Part shown: positions 1 through 8,400 of the stretch, piece after piece | Position numbering within the stretch: the stretch's first letter is position 1 | How the letters are laid out: every line of letters starts with the position of its first letter | Virus record (IMG/VR): IMGVR_UViG_3300025168_000773 | Location: 1-21,903 of that record | DNA from: a virus | Direction: 5' to 3' (one strand) | DNA length: 21,903 bases | Translations under genes and position numbers: made by a program | The notes under the pieces: model-generated | Seen by the model: only the letters and a program-made list of their open reading frames with translations | Told to the model about the DNA's origin: nothing | Databases searched by the model: none

Positions 1-329
1 AGAGATTCCAATAAATACGCTTCCGATTTGTAACCCAAAGCGTCGAATTGGTTTTGAGACAGATCTGTCTCCGTGCTTAGATTCTGCTCTACATTCGCAC
101 TGCTTGTAGAGCTGCTCGACTTTCCCGACTTTCCCGGTATTGGAACAGCGTTAGTGTTTTTTTCTAAAAAAGCCTCTTTGTTTTGTTCTTCAACTTTTAC
201 TGTTTTATCATTAACCTTATAATGTGATTCCTCAAAAACCGTAGCTTCAGGGTTTTTTTGTAAAAATTTTTCTACATTTTCTGGCTTAACGTTGACTTTT
301 TTATCGCCAACTATATATATTGTATTCAT
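1..329 (-). CDS. N-terminal part of a probable internal virion/structural protein (cut by window edge)
   Basis: The reading frame starts with ATG at 329 and stays open for 109 codons to the window edge, so the C-terminus is missing. I do not recognise the function. Residues 5-29 and 37-60 are two divergent copies of one module: a Y-x-V-x-D-K-x-V-x-V strand pair, then an N-x-E-x-F-L-x-K-N helix end. A Pro/Gly/Lys/Ser-rich linker follows (about 61-80); in it a 9-base tandem repeat at 118-135 encodes GKSGKS, which is low-complexity and not an ATP-binding loop. The gene follows two internal-protein candidates in the same orientation after a 33-base gap. In short-tailed phages this position often holds a large ejected protein such as a lytic transglycosylase-type or virion-associated protein, but only position suggests that here. 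The leader has no Shine-Dalgarno and has A at -3. Confidence 0.75.
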   Translation of the reverse strand, partial: MNTIYIVGDKKVNVKPENVEKFLQKNPEATVFEESHYKVNDKTVKVEEQNKEAFLEKNTNAVPIPGKSGKSSSSTSSANVEQNLSTETDLSQNQFDALGYKSEAYLLES

Positions 330-362
330 ACTGTTTCGTTAGTTACCCGTAATTAATATTTT

Positions 363-1445
363 CTAATCTATGATGTTACCTTCACTATCTGTTGTAGAGA
401 TTTGTTCAAAGTTACCACCTTGTTTCCACTGGTTCTCTGCGTACATAGTAAAATAATCTACCATTTCTTCTTTTAATAGTTTTTCGTCACCTTGTAGAGA
501 TTGCATCAGCACATCAGCTTCGTCTTCATCTATACCATCTGATACGTCAATATCTGGATAATCAAGAAGCATGTCTTCTGTTATACCTAGATCTTCGTAC
601 GTAACATTTCCGTTTACTAAACCTTCTTTTCTATCCTCTAAAAACGAAGTAGTTCCAAACATAGGGTCTCTCATCATTGACTTTAAATTACCTGTGTTTA
701 TCTGGTCAGTTATTACTTTTCTAGCTTCATTCGTAGGAAAAGGTTTTGTTGGATCAAATTTATCATCTCCAGTTTGCATAAAAAACTTTTGACCTATAGC
801 TTGAAATATTTCTTTAGAACTAGAGTCTATAGTGTTATCGGTGGCAAGTGTTTTTAAATCTTGGATAGACATCCAATTATCACCCATCATAACACCCATA
901 TCATTTGAATCACCTTCTTGAGCTTCTGGATTTGGTACTAACCTTGACTTGCCTTCCATAACATCTACAAACAGAGCTCCTTCATCGCTTTTTTTAAAAA
1001 CCTCACTAAAACCATTCATGTTTTCTTTGTCTCCAAGAACAGCTACATCATTAACTAGACTGCTATACTCTGCGTAACTATTTGCTTTTTCGTTTGTTCT
1101 TTTTATAATTAAAGCTCTAGTCTTTTTATCTCCATCAATAAAAGCCTGTCTGTCTTCTTGAAGGTTTTCGTATAAACTACCATACTCACCATCAGATAAT
1201 TTAGAACCATTCGTTAGAACCTTATCAGACCAAGCATCAAATCTAGCTCCATTCTGATCTTGTTTTAATTCTTCTTCCTCTTTTTCTTTTTTTGCTTCTG
1301 CTGCTTTTTTGTCCATGTAAGTAACAGCTTTTTGGGTTATGTCTTTACCTATATTAGACATAGCTTTTGAAGCTGCTAAGTTACCTGCGCCACTTGCTTG
1401 AGCTGCTTGACCGGCGCCGTGTACTAACATTCTATCTGCTGCCAT
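363..1445 (-). CDS. Putative internal virion protein (360 aa)
   Basis: No family is recognised with confidence. The N-terminal 45 residues are Ala/Gly/Ser/Met-rich. Next comes a highly charged Lys/Glu helix at about residues 46-65 that looks like a short coiled coil. The remainder is acidic and mostly helical, with very Asp/Glu-rich stretches near the C-terminus. There is no signal peptide or clear membrane segment. The gene lies 23 bases after the 213-residue Gln/Ala-rich protein and just before the truncated left-edge gene, the place where podoviruses keep proteins packed inside the head and ejected with DNA. That role is inferred from position and composition. It ends with TAG followed in frame by seven sense codons and a TAA, so even readthrough would add little. 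The ATG at 1445 directly follows an A/T-rich leader. Confidence 0.85.
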   Translation of the reverse strand: MAADRMLVHGAGQAAQASGAGNLAASKAMSNIGKDITQKAVTYMDKKAAEAKKEKEEEELKQDQNGARFDAWSDKVLTNGSKLSDGEYGSLYENLQEDRQAFIDGDKKTRALIIKRTNEKANSYAEYSSLVNDVAVLGDKENMNGFSEVFKKSDEGALFVDVMEGKSRLVPNPEAQEGDSNDMGVMMGDNWMSIQDLKTLATDNTIDSSSKEIFQAIGQKFFMQTGDDKFDPTKPFPTNEARKVITDQINTGNLKSMMRDPMFGTTSFLEDRKEGLVNGNVTYEDLGITEDMLLDYPDIDVSDGIDEDEADVLMQSLQGDEKLLKEEMVDYFTMYAENQWKQGGNFEQISTTDSEGNIID

Positions 1446-1454
1446 ATTTTATAT

Positions 1455-1473
1455 TATATTTATTATTACTATT
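1455..1473 (-). promoter_or_regulatory. A/T-rich leader motif AATAGTAATAATAAATA (possible regulatory element)
   Basis: This is one of three similar minus-strand leaders resembling ATAATAGTA-TAAATA; the others precede the 213-residue gene (2123-2138) and the 254-residue gene (13416-13430). It overlaps the tandem stop codons of the preceding gene and ends about 10 bases before the next ATG. In such AT-rich DNA the match may be chance or may reflect a leader favoured for translation. Confidence 0.15.
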
Positions 1474-2110
1474 GTTGCCCCATATAAGATGTTGCTACGT
1501 CTGCAACACCACTAATTCCACCACTAATTGAATCCCATTTAGCTTGTTGAGCTTGAGCTGCTTGTTGCCCGTATGCTGCTGTTTCTTGTTGTGCCATTCC
1601 TAACAACGTGCTAGTTTGGTCTCTTTTCATATCTCTAGATAGTATCTCTCCTTCTCTTTCTTTTCCTTGAATTACACCAGCCTGTGTTGCTGCGGCTCGT
1701 TGATTTGCTGACTCTTGCACACCTATACTAGCTGATGATTTTTGAGCGGCTAGTTGACCTTGTTGTGCCATTGCTTGAGCTGTTGCTGCTATTCCAGATC
1801 CCCCAGCTGCACCTCTCATTGAACTTAAAATATTAGCTTGACTTTGTTGAAAGTTTTGATTTTCCATTTGAGCTTGCTTTTGGTTGATTGTTAAATCTTC
1901 CATAGTGTTCTCCATGTTCATATAAGGATTACTAGTGTCAAGGTTAGAATATATATCTTTCATTCTTTCCATTTCTTTTCTAGCCTTCCTTTCTTTTCTT
2001 TCTGCTATACGCTTTTGTTTACCAGCACCTATTGCACCAAATATTCCTCCAGCCAATGAAGATACTCCCCCTATTATTGCTGACGTTGCTAAACCACCTG
2101 TTGGATCCAT
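1469..2110 (-). CDS. Putative internal virion / DNA ejection protein (213 aa, Gln/Ala-rich)
   Basis: Residues 5-30 form a Gly/Ala-rich hydrophobic stretch (contains GGVSSLAGGIFGAIGAG) that could insert into a membrane. A strongly basic-acidic helix follows at about 31-56. The rest, about 70-200, is a long Gln/Ala-rich helical region containing SSMRGAAGGSGIAA. This layout of a small hydrophobic Gly/Ala N-terminus plus Gln/Ala helices is typical of podovirus internal proteins that are ejected and form a channel through the cell envelope (analogous to T7 gp14). Homology is not shown, so the role is inferred. The gene sits between the tail genes and two further internal-protein candidates. The stop is TAG followed directly by TAA TAA TAA in frame. 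This is one of only two starts in the window without A at -3. Confidence 0.85.
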   Translation of the reverse strand: MDPTGGLATSAIIGGVSSLAGGIFGAIGAGKQKRIAERKERKARKEMERMKDIYSNLDTSNPYMNMENTMEDLTINQKQAQMENQNFQQSQANILSSMRGAAGGSGIAATAQAMAQQGQLAAQKSSASIGVQESANQRAAATQAGVIQGKEREGEILSRDMKRDQTSTLLGMAQQETAAYGQQAAQAQQAKWDSISGGISGVADVATSYMGQQ

Positions 2111-2122
2111 ATACTTTGTTTT

Positions 2123-2138
2123 TATTTATTACTATTAT
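2123..2138 (-). promoter_or_regulatory. A/T-rich leader motif ATAATAGTAATAAATA (possible regulatory element)
   Basis: This motif lies in the 48-base gap upstream of the 213-residue gene, about 12 bases before its ATG. It is similar to the leaders at 1455-1473 and 13416-13430. It might be a promoter -10 region or a translation-enhancing leader. No clear -35 or Bacteroidota -33 element is visible, so confidence is low. Confidence 0.2.
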
Positions 2139-2158
2139 ATAGTTACATTTCTTGTTGT

Positions 2159-2515
2159 TTATTTACTACTTTCTGCCATCCCACATGCAACAGCATACAA
2201 CTCAGCTTTCTTTTCTGAATCATTAATAAACTTAGCCGAACCGTAGTAACCTTTTACACTAGATGTATTGACTACATTACTTTTGCTAAAAAATATAAAG
2301 CTAATATTAAGTTGAGGTTGAATAATATCTTCTGGTACGTCTATAGAAACCGTAGTTGCTGTTACTCCTGTTATAAGTCCAAGTGGTAGTAGCGCATTAA
2401 TGTCCACGTCAAACCCAGTTCCAGCGTAGTACGTTGATGGGTTTGTAAAATAAGCTGTGTCGCCTACTTGAACTGAGGTGTTAACAGACGGAAACGTATA
2501 TGTTATTATAGCCAT
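2159..2515 (-). CDS. Small virion-associated protein (118 aa)
   Basis: The N-terminal half is beta-strand-like, alternating hydrophobic and polar residues with Thr/Val/Ile-rich segments. The C-terminal half contains SSVKGYYGSAKFIND followed by a charged helix ending in Ala-Glu-Ser-Ser-Lys. From memory, the K-x-N-x-V-N-x-S-S-x-x-G-Y-Y pattern with a C-terminal EKAEL-type helix and ESSK end recurs in small proteins beside tail genes of environmental Bacteroidota podoviruses, so it is probably a minor structural protein. No enzymatic motif is seen. The gene follows the 960-residue appendage candidate with a 9-base gap, suggesting co-translation and a common structure. The ATG at 2515 is preceded by AAAAAAC, giving A at -3 and no Shine-Dalgarno. 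Confidence 0.85.
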   Translation of the reverse strand: MAIITYTFPSVNTSVQVGDTAYFTNPSTYYAGTGFDVDINALLPLGLITGVTATTVSIDVPEDIIQPQLNISFIFFSKSNVVNTSSVKGYYGSAKFINDSEKKAELYAVACGMAESSK

Positions 2516-2524
2516 GTTTTTTAT

Positions 2525-5407
2525 TTAAGATATTGTTACTATTTTGTCTAGGTCTAATTCAAAAACTATATCTTCAACGCCCCAGTTTATTATTTCTAAT
2601 TCAGCTGTTATTGTTATTGTTTCTGCGCCAGTGCTTGTAATTGCTGTGTTATATATTTTAATATTTGAAGAATATAAATCTTTGTTTATTGTGTTGCTCC
2701 AATCAGAACCCCTACTTGTATTGTCTGCAACTGTACCTAACCCATCATAAGGAATTGATGCTGAGAAAAAAGGTGTTCTAGCTGCTGTAAATGTTTTTGT
2801 AGTTTCTGAATCTAACAAGTAAGTTAATTTAAACTTATTTTTAATGTTATGAGATTTTAATAACTTTATACCGTCTTTCTTTGCCTTACCTGAGTACACT
2901 GTGTCATACTCCTGTCTAATAGAAGCGTGCCCTGGTAGGTCTTGGGCATTTATTTTATATAGATGCGATGTTGCAGATATTCTTATTGTTACGGTAGGAT
3001 CTGTATATTGATTTATAGTATAGGTAGGTATTGTTGTTGGTATAGCGGAGCTAAAAGACGTTTCAGGTGTTACTGTTATATCGTAAGAAGTTGATCTTTT
3101 AAACTCAACTGCTAAATTATCAGCAATAATTATAGCTTGGTTTAAAACTAAAGTTGTTGAATTAGTAACAGAAGCTACCTTTAGGCTAGTAACAGCTGGC
3201 ATTGTAGCGTAAAACAGTTGATCTCCAGTTTCAACTCCTTCGGTTTTATCTAAAACTAAAGTTTTTGAAGCCACCGTTATGGCGCCATTTACTAAAGTTT
3301 TTAATGTAACTGGTAGGCTAGGAAACCTTTGATCAAAAGAGTATTTACCATTTTTACCAGTGACACTACTTATTGCGCCTATACTTTTACCTCCACTGCC
3401 AATTAAATTGTGGTTTAAGACTGTTCTACTTAATATAGATTTACCATAAGGGTCTCGAGATTGAAATTTTATTTCAACACCACTTTTAAATCCAGTTACT
3501 TTTTCTGAACGTAAAACTTGTTGTAAGGTTAAAATAAACGGTACACCCACGCTTCCTGTGAGTGTTATTTTTCTACGCTCACCTATTCTATTTAGACAAT
3601 CAGAACCATACTTTACGTGATTTATTATAGAAGATAGGGTAACTATAGATTGTTGCTTGTAGTTTAAGTTTACTTTTAAACCATCGATAATAGAGGTTGC
3701 TACATTATTTTTATACTTAACGTTTAATATATATGCTGTGACTTTGTTGTTTGTTTTCTCTACACTTTTAACTGACATTTTTATAATACCGTTAGTATTA
3801 ATCTTGTTTGCTCTTAGAACTGAATCTCGTGTCAAAGAAGGTGCATTTAAGAAATACTTATTAGTATCTGCATCTATTCTAATAGTAGCTATTACTGTAG
3901 ACTTAGATTCAGGTACTGTACCTGATATAGAATATACAGTTGCTTCATTTGTAAAACCACCTTTTTCAATAATTGATGTTACACTTGTTGTATTAGATGT
4001 TCCATATATACCAGTGTTTGTTGATCCGGTTACAGTAACCGTACCGCCATTACTACTAGGGTTTACGATATCAATATAAGAATTAATATCAATTGCTGGC
4101 ATACCACCCTGTCCTTGTATTATTGGAGTAGCTCTACCAGCAAAAGCCATCAAAGCGCTTAAACTTTCAAAAGATCCATCAACAATAAAATCATCTTGGT
4201 TGGTGTAGGTAACAACAACTCTATTATCTGCAGAATAAGGAGTTGATGTATTAGAAAATACTAGAGGTATTTGCACGAAGGCAGCGTTGCCTCCCCCTTG
4301 ATTCCATTGAGTTATATCATCTAGTGAATCAGGGTTTTGAAGTTGGTTGTTTTGACTATAAAAAATATAAGGCTGAACACCATAACCACTCCACTGAGCC
4401 GGATTAGATGACGGAAAGTCACCATTAAAAAGAGGATTAAAAAAAGAATTATTTGCACCAAATTGATTACTATTTATACCTTCAGGTTGAGCAATTGCTG
4501 AAGGAGTAATATATGGTTGGTTGCTTGATACACTTGATATATAGCCCATTGTTACCTGGGCAAAATCACTAGCAGAAACAACATAACCAGGTAGTGGTTT
4601 TATTGTCCAAAATACAGAAGGGGCAATAGTACCCTGGTTAATAGAAGTTATAGTATCAGCTGGTTGACCTAAAGATATAGTGTTTGACTTAATTTGAAAA
4701 TAACTTCCAAGAAATCCAATTGATGGTTGTTCAGCTGCACTTTCAGGAAAAACACCAACGTTATTAGAATAAGTTGTCTGTGAAGAGCCGTTTACACCAT
4801 AAGTGCTTTCTAGTATTATGTTTTGTATATTTTCGTCACCAGCTGAAAACGTGTAACCACTGATTACTCCGGTTTGATTTACAGCTGCGTCACCACTATT
4901 AGTTGGTATTCTAGTAGAGTTCGCTACTGTATCACCTACATACCCAGCGTCAAGTAAGTTATAACTAACAACAGTACCAACTTGCGTGGAAAGTATTGGT
5001 TTAGCCTCTCCATCAATATCTATATTAATAGTAATATTGTTGCTTGGCATAACAAAACCGTCTACTAAATAAACATCTACCTTAATTGTGTTACCCGTCT
5101 CACCTGGACCAATAGAATCACCAAAACGAACTTCATTTACTTCGCTAGATAAATTTGCGTTAGTATTATAAACGTACACCCAATCACCTCCAGGAGATGT
5201 AGATGTGTTTGGTAGTGCATAGTTGTATTGAACTCCACCTATACTAAAATCAATAGCAGAAACAGTAAAACCGACATCAGGTGTTATTACTAGCTGAACA
5301 GTCTGAGCAGTTAGTTGTCCGGTTCCAGTTCCAGCTCCAGTTTCAAAGTTGTCGCCAACTGTTTCGGTTGCTTGATATTGAGATACGCTATAATTTAATT
5401 CAGGCAT
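2525..5407 (-). CDS. Putative tail appendage / fibre protein (960 aa, beta-rich)
   Basis: This is a long, Ser/Thr/Asn/Val-rich protein with almost no charged helices, as expected for stacked beta-sandwich domains of a tail spike or fibre. Two related segments stand out: residues 39-56 (LVITPDVGFTVSAIDFSI) and 265-282 (FWTIKPLPGYVVSASDF), sharing the pattern I-x-P-x-x-G-[FY]-x-V-S-A-x-D-F. They suggest at least two copies of one domain in the N-terminal third. The middle carries Gly/Thr-rich strands. The C-terminal third is more basic and contains TPETSFSSAIPTTIPTYTI, and the last 60 residues again look beta-rich. There is no catalytic signature of a depolymerase. It lies 11 bases downstream of the giant hub gene and 9 bases upstream of a small structural gene, so attachment to the tail hub is a reasonable inference. 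Host-receptor binding is possible but unproven. Confidence 0.85.
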   Translation of the reverse strand: MPELNYSVSQYQATETVGDNFETGAGTGTGQLTAQTVQLVITPDVGFTVSAIDFSIGGVQYNYALPNTSTSPGGDWVYVYNTNANLSSEVNEVRFGDSIGPGETGNTIKVDVYLVDGFVMPSNNITINIDIDGEAKPILSTQVGTVVSYNLLDAGYVGDTVANSTRIPTNSGDAAVNQTGVISGYTFSAGDENIQNIILESTYGVNGSSQTTYSNNVGVFPESAAEQPSIGFLGSYFQIKSNTISLGQPADTITSINQGTIAPSVFWTIKPLPGYVVSASDFAQVTMGYISSVSSNQPYITPSAIAQPEGINSNQFGANNSFFNPLFNGDFPSSNPAQWSGYGVQPYIFYSQNNQLQNPDSLDDITQWNQGGGNAAFVQIPLVFSNTSTPYSADNRVVVTYTNQDDFIVDGSFESLSALMAFAGRATPIIQGQGGMPAIDINSYIDIVNPSSNGGTVTVTGSTNTGIYGTSNTTSVTSIIEKGGFTNEATVYSISGTVPESKSTVIATIRIDADTNKYFLNAPSLTRDSVLRANKINTNGIIKMSVKSVEKTNNKVTAYILNVKYKNNVATSIIDGLKVNLNYKQQSIVTLSSIINHVKYGSDCLNRIGERRKITLTGSVGVPFILTLQQVLRSEKVTGFKSGVEIKFQSRDPYGKSILSRTVLNHNLIGSGGKSIGAISSVTGKNGKYSFDQRFPSLPVTLKTLVNGAITVASKTLVLDKTEGVETGDQLFYATMPAVTSLKVASVTNSTTLVLNQAIIIADNLAVEFKRSTSYDITVTPETSFSSAIPTTIPTYTINQYTDPTVTIRISATSHLYKINAQDLPGHASIRQEYDTVYSGKAKKDGIKLLKSHNIKNKFKLTYLLDSETTKTFTAARTPFFSASIPYDGLGTVADNTSRGSDWSNTINKDLYSSNIKIYNTAITSTGAETITITAELEIINWGVEDIVFELDLDKIVTIS

Positions 5408-5418
5408 GCTATATTGTT

Positions 5419-8400
5419 TTAATTATCAGGATCATTTTGTACGGTTAAAGTAAAGTCAGTTTGTGGTGGAACGTTAGATGACGTTGGTATACCTATACCT
5501 TGAACTGTAAATTCACTAGAATCTATATTTCCAGGTATTTCATTTTCAGGTTGTAATACACCTGTGATTTTATTAAACCATTTGTTTTCTTTATTTATAA
5601 ACTCTGGCACATGAGCGCTTTGCCCAGGATTTGTTATTTGATTAAACTGATCAGTTTCAAAAGATTCAACATACCACCCATGTTTACCTACTAGGTTATA
5701 ATACTCACCATCCGTATAAACAATTCCAGGATTTAAACCAGATGGGTCTGTTCCATTCCAAAATTGATTTACTCTACTTTGAGTTCCCTCATAATTCATT
5801 GTTTGAAAAGACTTTATTATTCCTGGCGTATCATTAAACAAAACAGTTAAAGTTGAATCAGCTGCAGTCTCTGCTCCATAGAACTTATTTCTATTTGTAT
5901 CTTCACGGTTCGCATCTAGTATTTCAACATAATGCTGGTGTATATCACTTGCTTGAGTAGTTATATATTTTCCTCCAACTGATTCACCTGATTGAGGAAT
6001 GAATGATTTAAAACTAACCCAGCCTTTACTAGCTTCGTTAAATGATATAGTTCTGTTTAAAATGTTAGTTTGTTCAGCTTGTGTAAATTGTGTAAAGTCA
6101 GTAGGTATATGTATATTGTATCCAAGCGTAACATTATACTCACCGTTAACTTTATCAAAAGTACCTAAAATGCTAGGTGCTGTTTTTAAATTTTGTCTAA
6201 ACCAAGACTTCATACCAACATTGGATATTGGAGTTAATCCATCTCCTGATAACCTAAGAACAGCTCCTCTTTGCTTGTCAGTAAAATACATTCTATATTG
6301 GTCGGTAGCTAAAGATTCAGGATTCTTAGATATACCATATTCTCCAGCAAACGGCATAGCTTCACCAAGAACTCTATTTGTTGCAATAAGTTGAGGTTTT
6401 CCATCAGCATTAAACACTGCGTCTTTATTAGATAGTACTCTTAAAACTTTATCTTCTGTGAAAACAACAACATCTCTATCTCTAGTTTTTAAAGCTTGAA
6501 TAGAACCGTAAGATGGATTTAAATCTTTAGTTATTTTTTCAGCCATATTAAACTCGTTAAAATCGTTTACTCCAGAAGTAGAATTATAAATACCGGAATA
6601 TATCATACCACTTTTTTTAGTCTCTTCTTTATATCCAGAAACAGTTGTTGAAACTTTAACACCATTATCTATCATTGACGCATTGTAGTCATCTCTTATT
6701 CTATCAGACTCAACTGCATTTCCAAAAGAATAGCAATTGAACCAAGATAATTTAACAGGATACTTCCAAGCGTTAGTATCAATAGCGTAATAACCAGTTG
6801 CCGTTGAACTAGGGTTACCATCAACATCAACAAAACCAAGAACCTTAGTGGTTGTCTCTAGTCCATCGTTATGTACAAAGGTAATAAAGTTGTCAACAAC
6901 AATATCTTCATTGTTAGCGTAAAAACCACCTACTATGTCAAAATGTTTTATATTAACCGCGGCTCCAGTGTTAGTAAATATTATATTAGCCATATGGAAG
7001 TCTTCTTTAGTAGCTGCACCTGGAGTTGTTATGTCATCAGATGTACCTAGTATTCCATCTTCACCTTCGGATATAACATCGACCGATGTATCAGATAAAT
7101 CTACTATAGATAGGTTACCGTTATCATCTTCCGCTTTGACAATTATTTTGCAATTAAATGGAGCAAATGTAGACCAGTTACTTTGACTTACAACCATTGG
7201 TATAGCTTGAGTTGCTTCGTAGTACAGATCTAATCCAATGTCTTCTTTTGGTTCTGTTTCCCATACCGCACCATCTGTCGATATATCTTCGTCTCCTTCT
7301 CCTGTGCTTATAAATTCTACCATCTCCATTACAAAGAATCCATTACCATCGTGCCTGGTTAGTGCCCTTGGGTCAAATACTTCTGGTGCTATACCTTGGT
7401 TTGTTAATTCTCCAGTATCTGGATCTAATCTTCTAAACTCTATTCTAATACCAGCTCTTTTTGCTGATGAAACCGTGTTGTTATCATTACTAAACGCGCC
7501 GTAAGCACTTATACCAAACTGCAAGAAACCTTCACCTGAGCCAGAGCCTATTGCCGGCGGATTACCAATAGATAATCCATTATTAGATGCCATGTTAGGG
7601 ATTTGAGCTCCACCTACACCATTAGGCGCTACAACATCGTTCATAGATTGATTTGAATTTCTAGCATTAACAATAGCGTTATCTACAATAAAACCACCAG
7701 CTCCAGATAACAGTCTGTTCTGTGGGTTTCCAAAAGCATCATCAATATCAATGTACAAGTCTTGGTCATCAGTATTAGAATGTACCTCTGTCCAAGGTAA
7801 ATCTCTTAGTGAGCCATGAAAACCGACTCCATAACCAGTGTCATCACCAACTGGGTTATTAAAATCCCCCCAATAACCATTCTGATCATTAAAGTACTCG
7901 GAGTTGGTGTTAACATCTATATTACCTCCACCTCCCCCTTGTGTTCTACCATGATTTATTCCATTTTGCGTAGACTGTATACCCAAAACAGCTTCACCAC
8001 TTGCGTTTTGATTTATTATTCTATATACATGAGGCATTCCGTTGTTTGTTGTGTCATCTTTAAATTGGAAATGGTTTCCTGGTATACCCATGGCATTCTT
8101 AAATGCAATTGCCATTAGATTAGAAGGATTATCTCCATTACCACCAAACACACTAGCACCAACAGGATTTGCTGTTCTATCTTGATAACCAAAACACATT
8201 CTTCCTAATGTTCCAGCATCTGCTCCACCTTGATCTAGAGCTGTTGGTTTGTAAGCGAAGCTCGCTCTTCCACCATCAATATTAGTATCATTTACACTGT
8301 GAAATTCATATCCATCTACATTTGGAGTACTAGTAGGGGGAGAGTATTTTCTAGCTCTAGCACCATCTAAAAAAACGTACATTAAATCTGCTTGTGGTCT

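Noticed and set aside
118-135. GKSGKS in the left-edge protein as a nucleotide-binding loop
   Set aside because: It comes from a 9-base tandem repeat within a Ser/Lys/Pro linker, lacks the surrounding strand-helix context and has no Walker B partner.
3738-4079. Plus-strand open frames, including ones of 100-131 codons at 3738-4079, 5999-6394 and 10541-10924
   Set aside because: They lie wholly inside long, well-supported minus-strand genes, have low-complexity hydrophobic/Ser-rich translations and no independent leader or family signature; they are antisense shadows.
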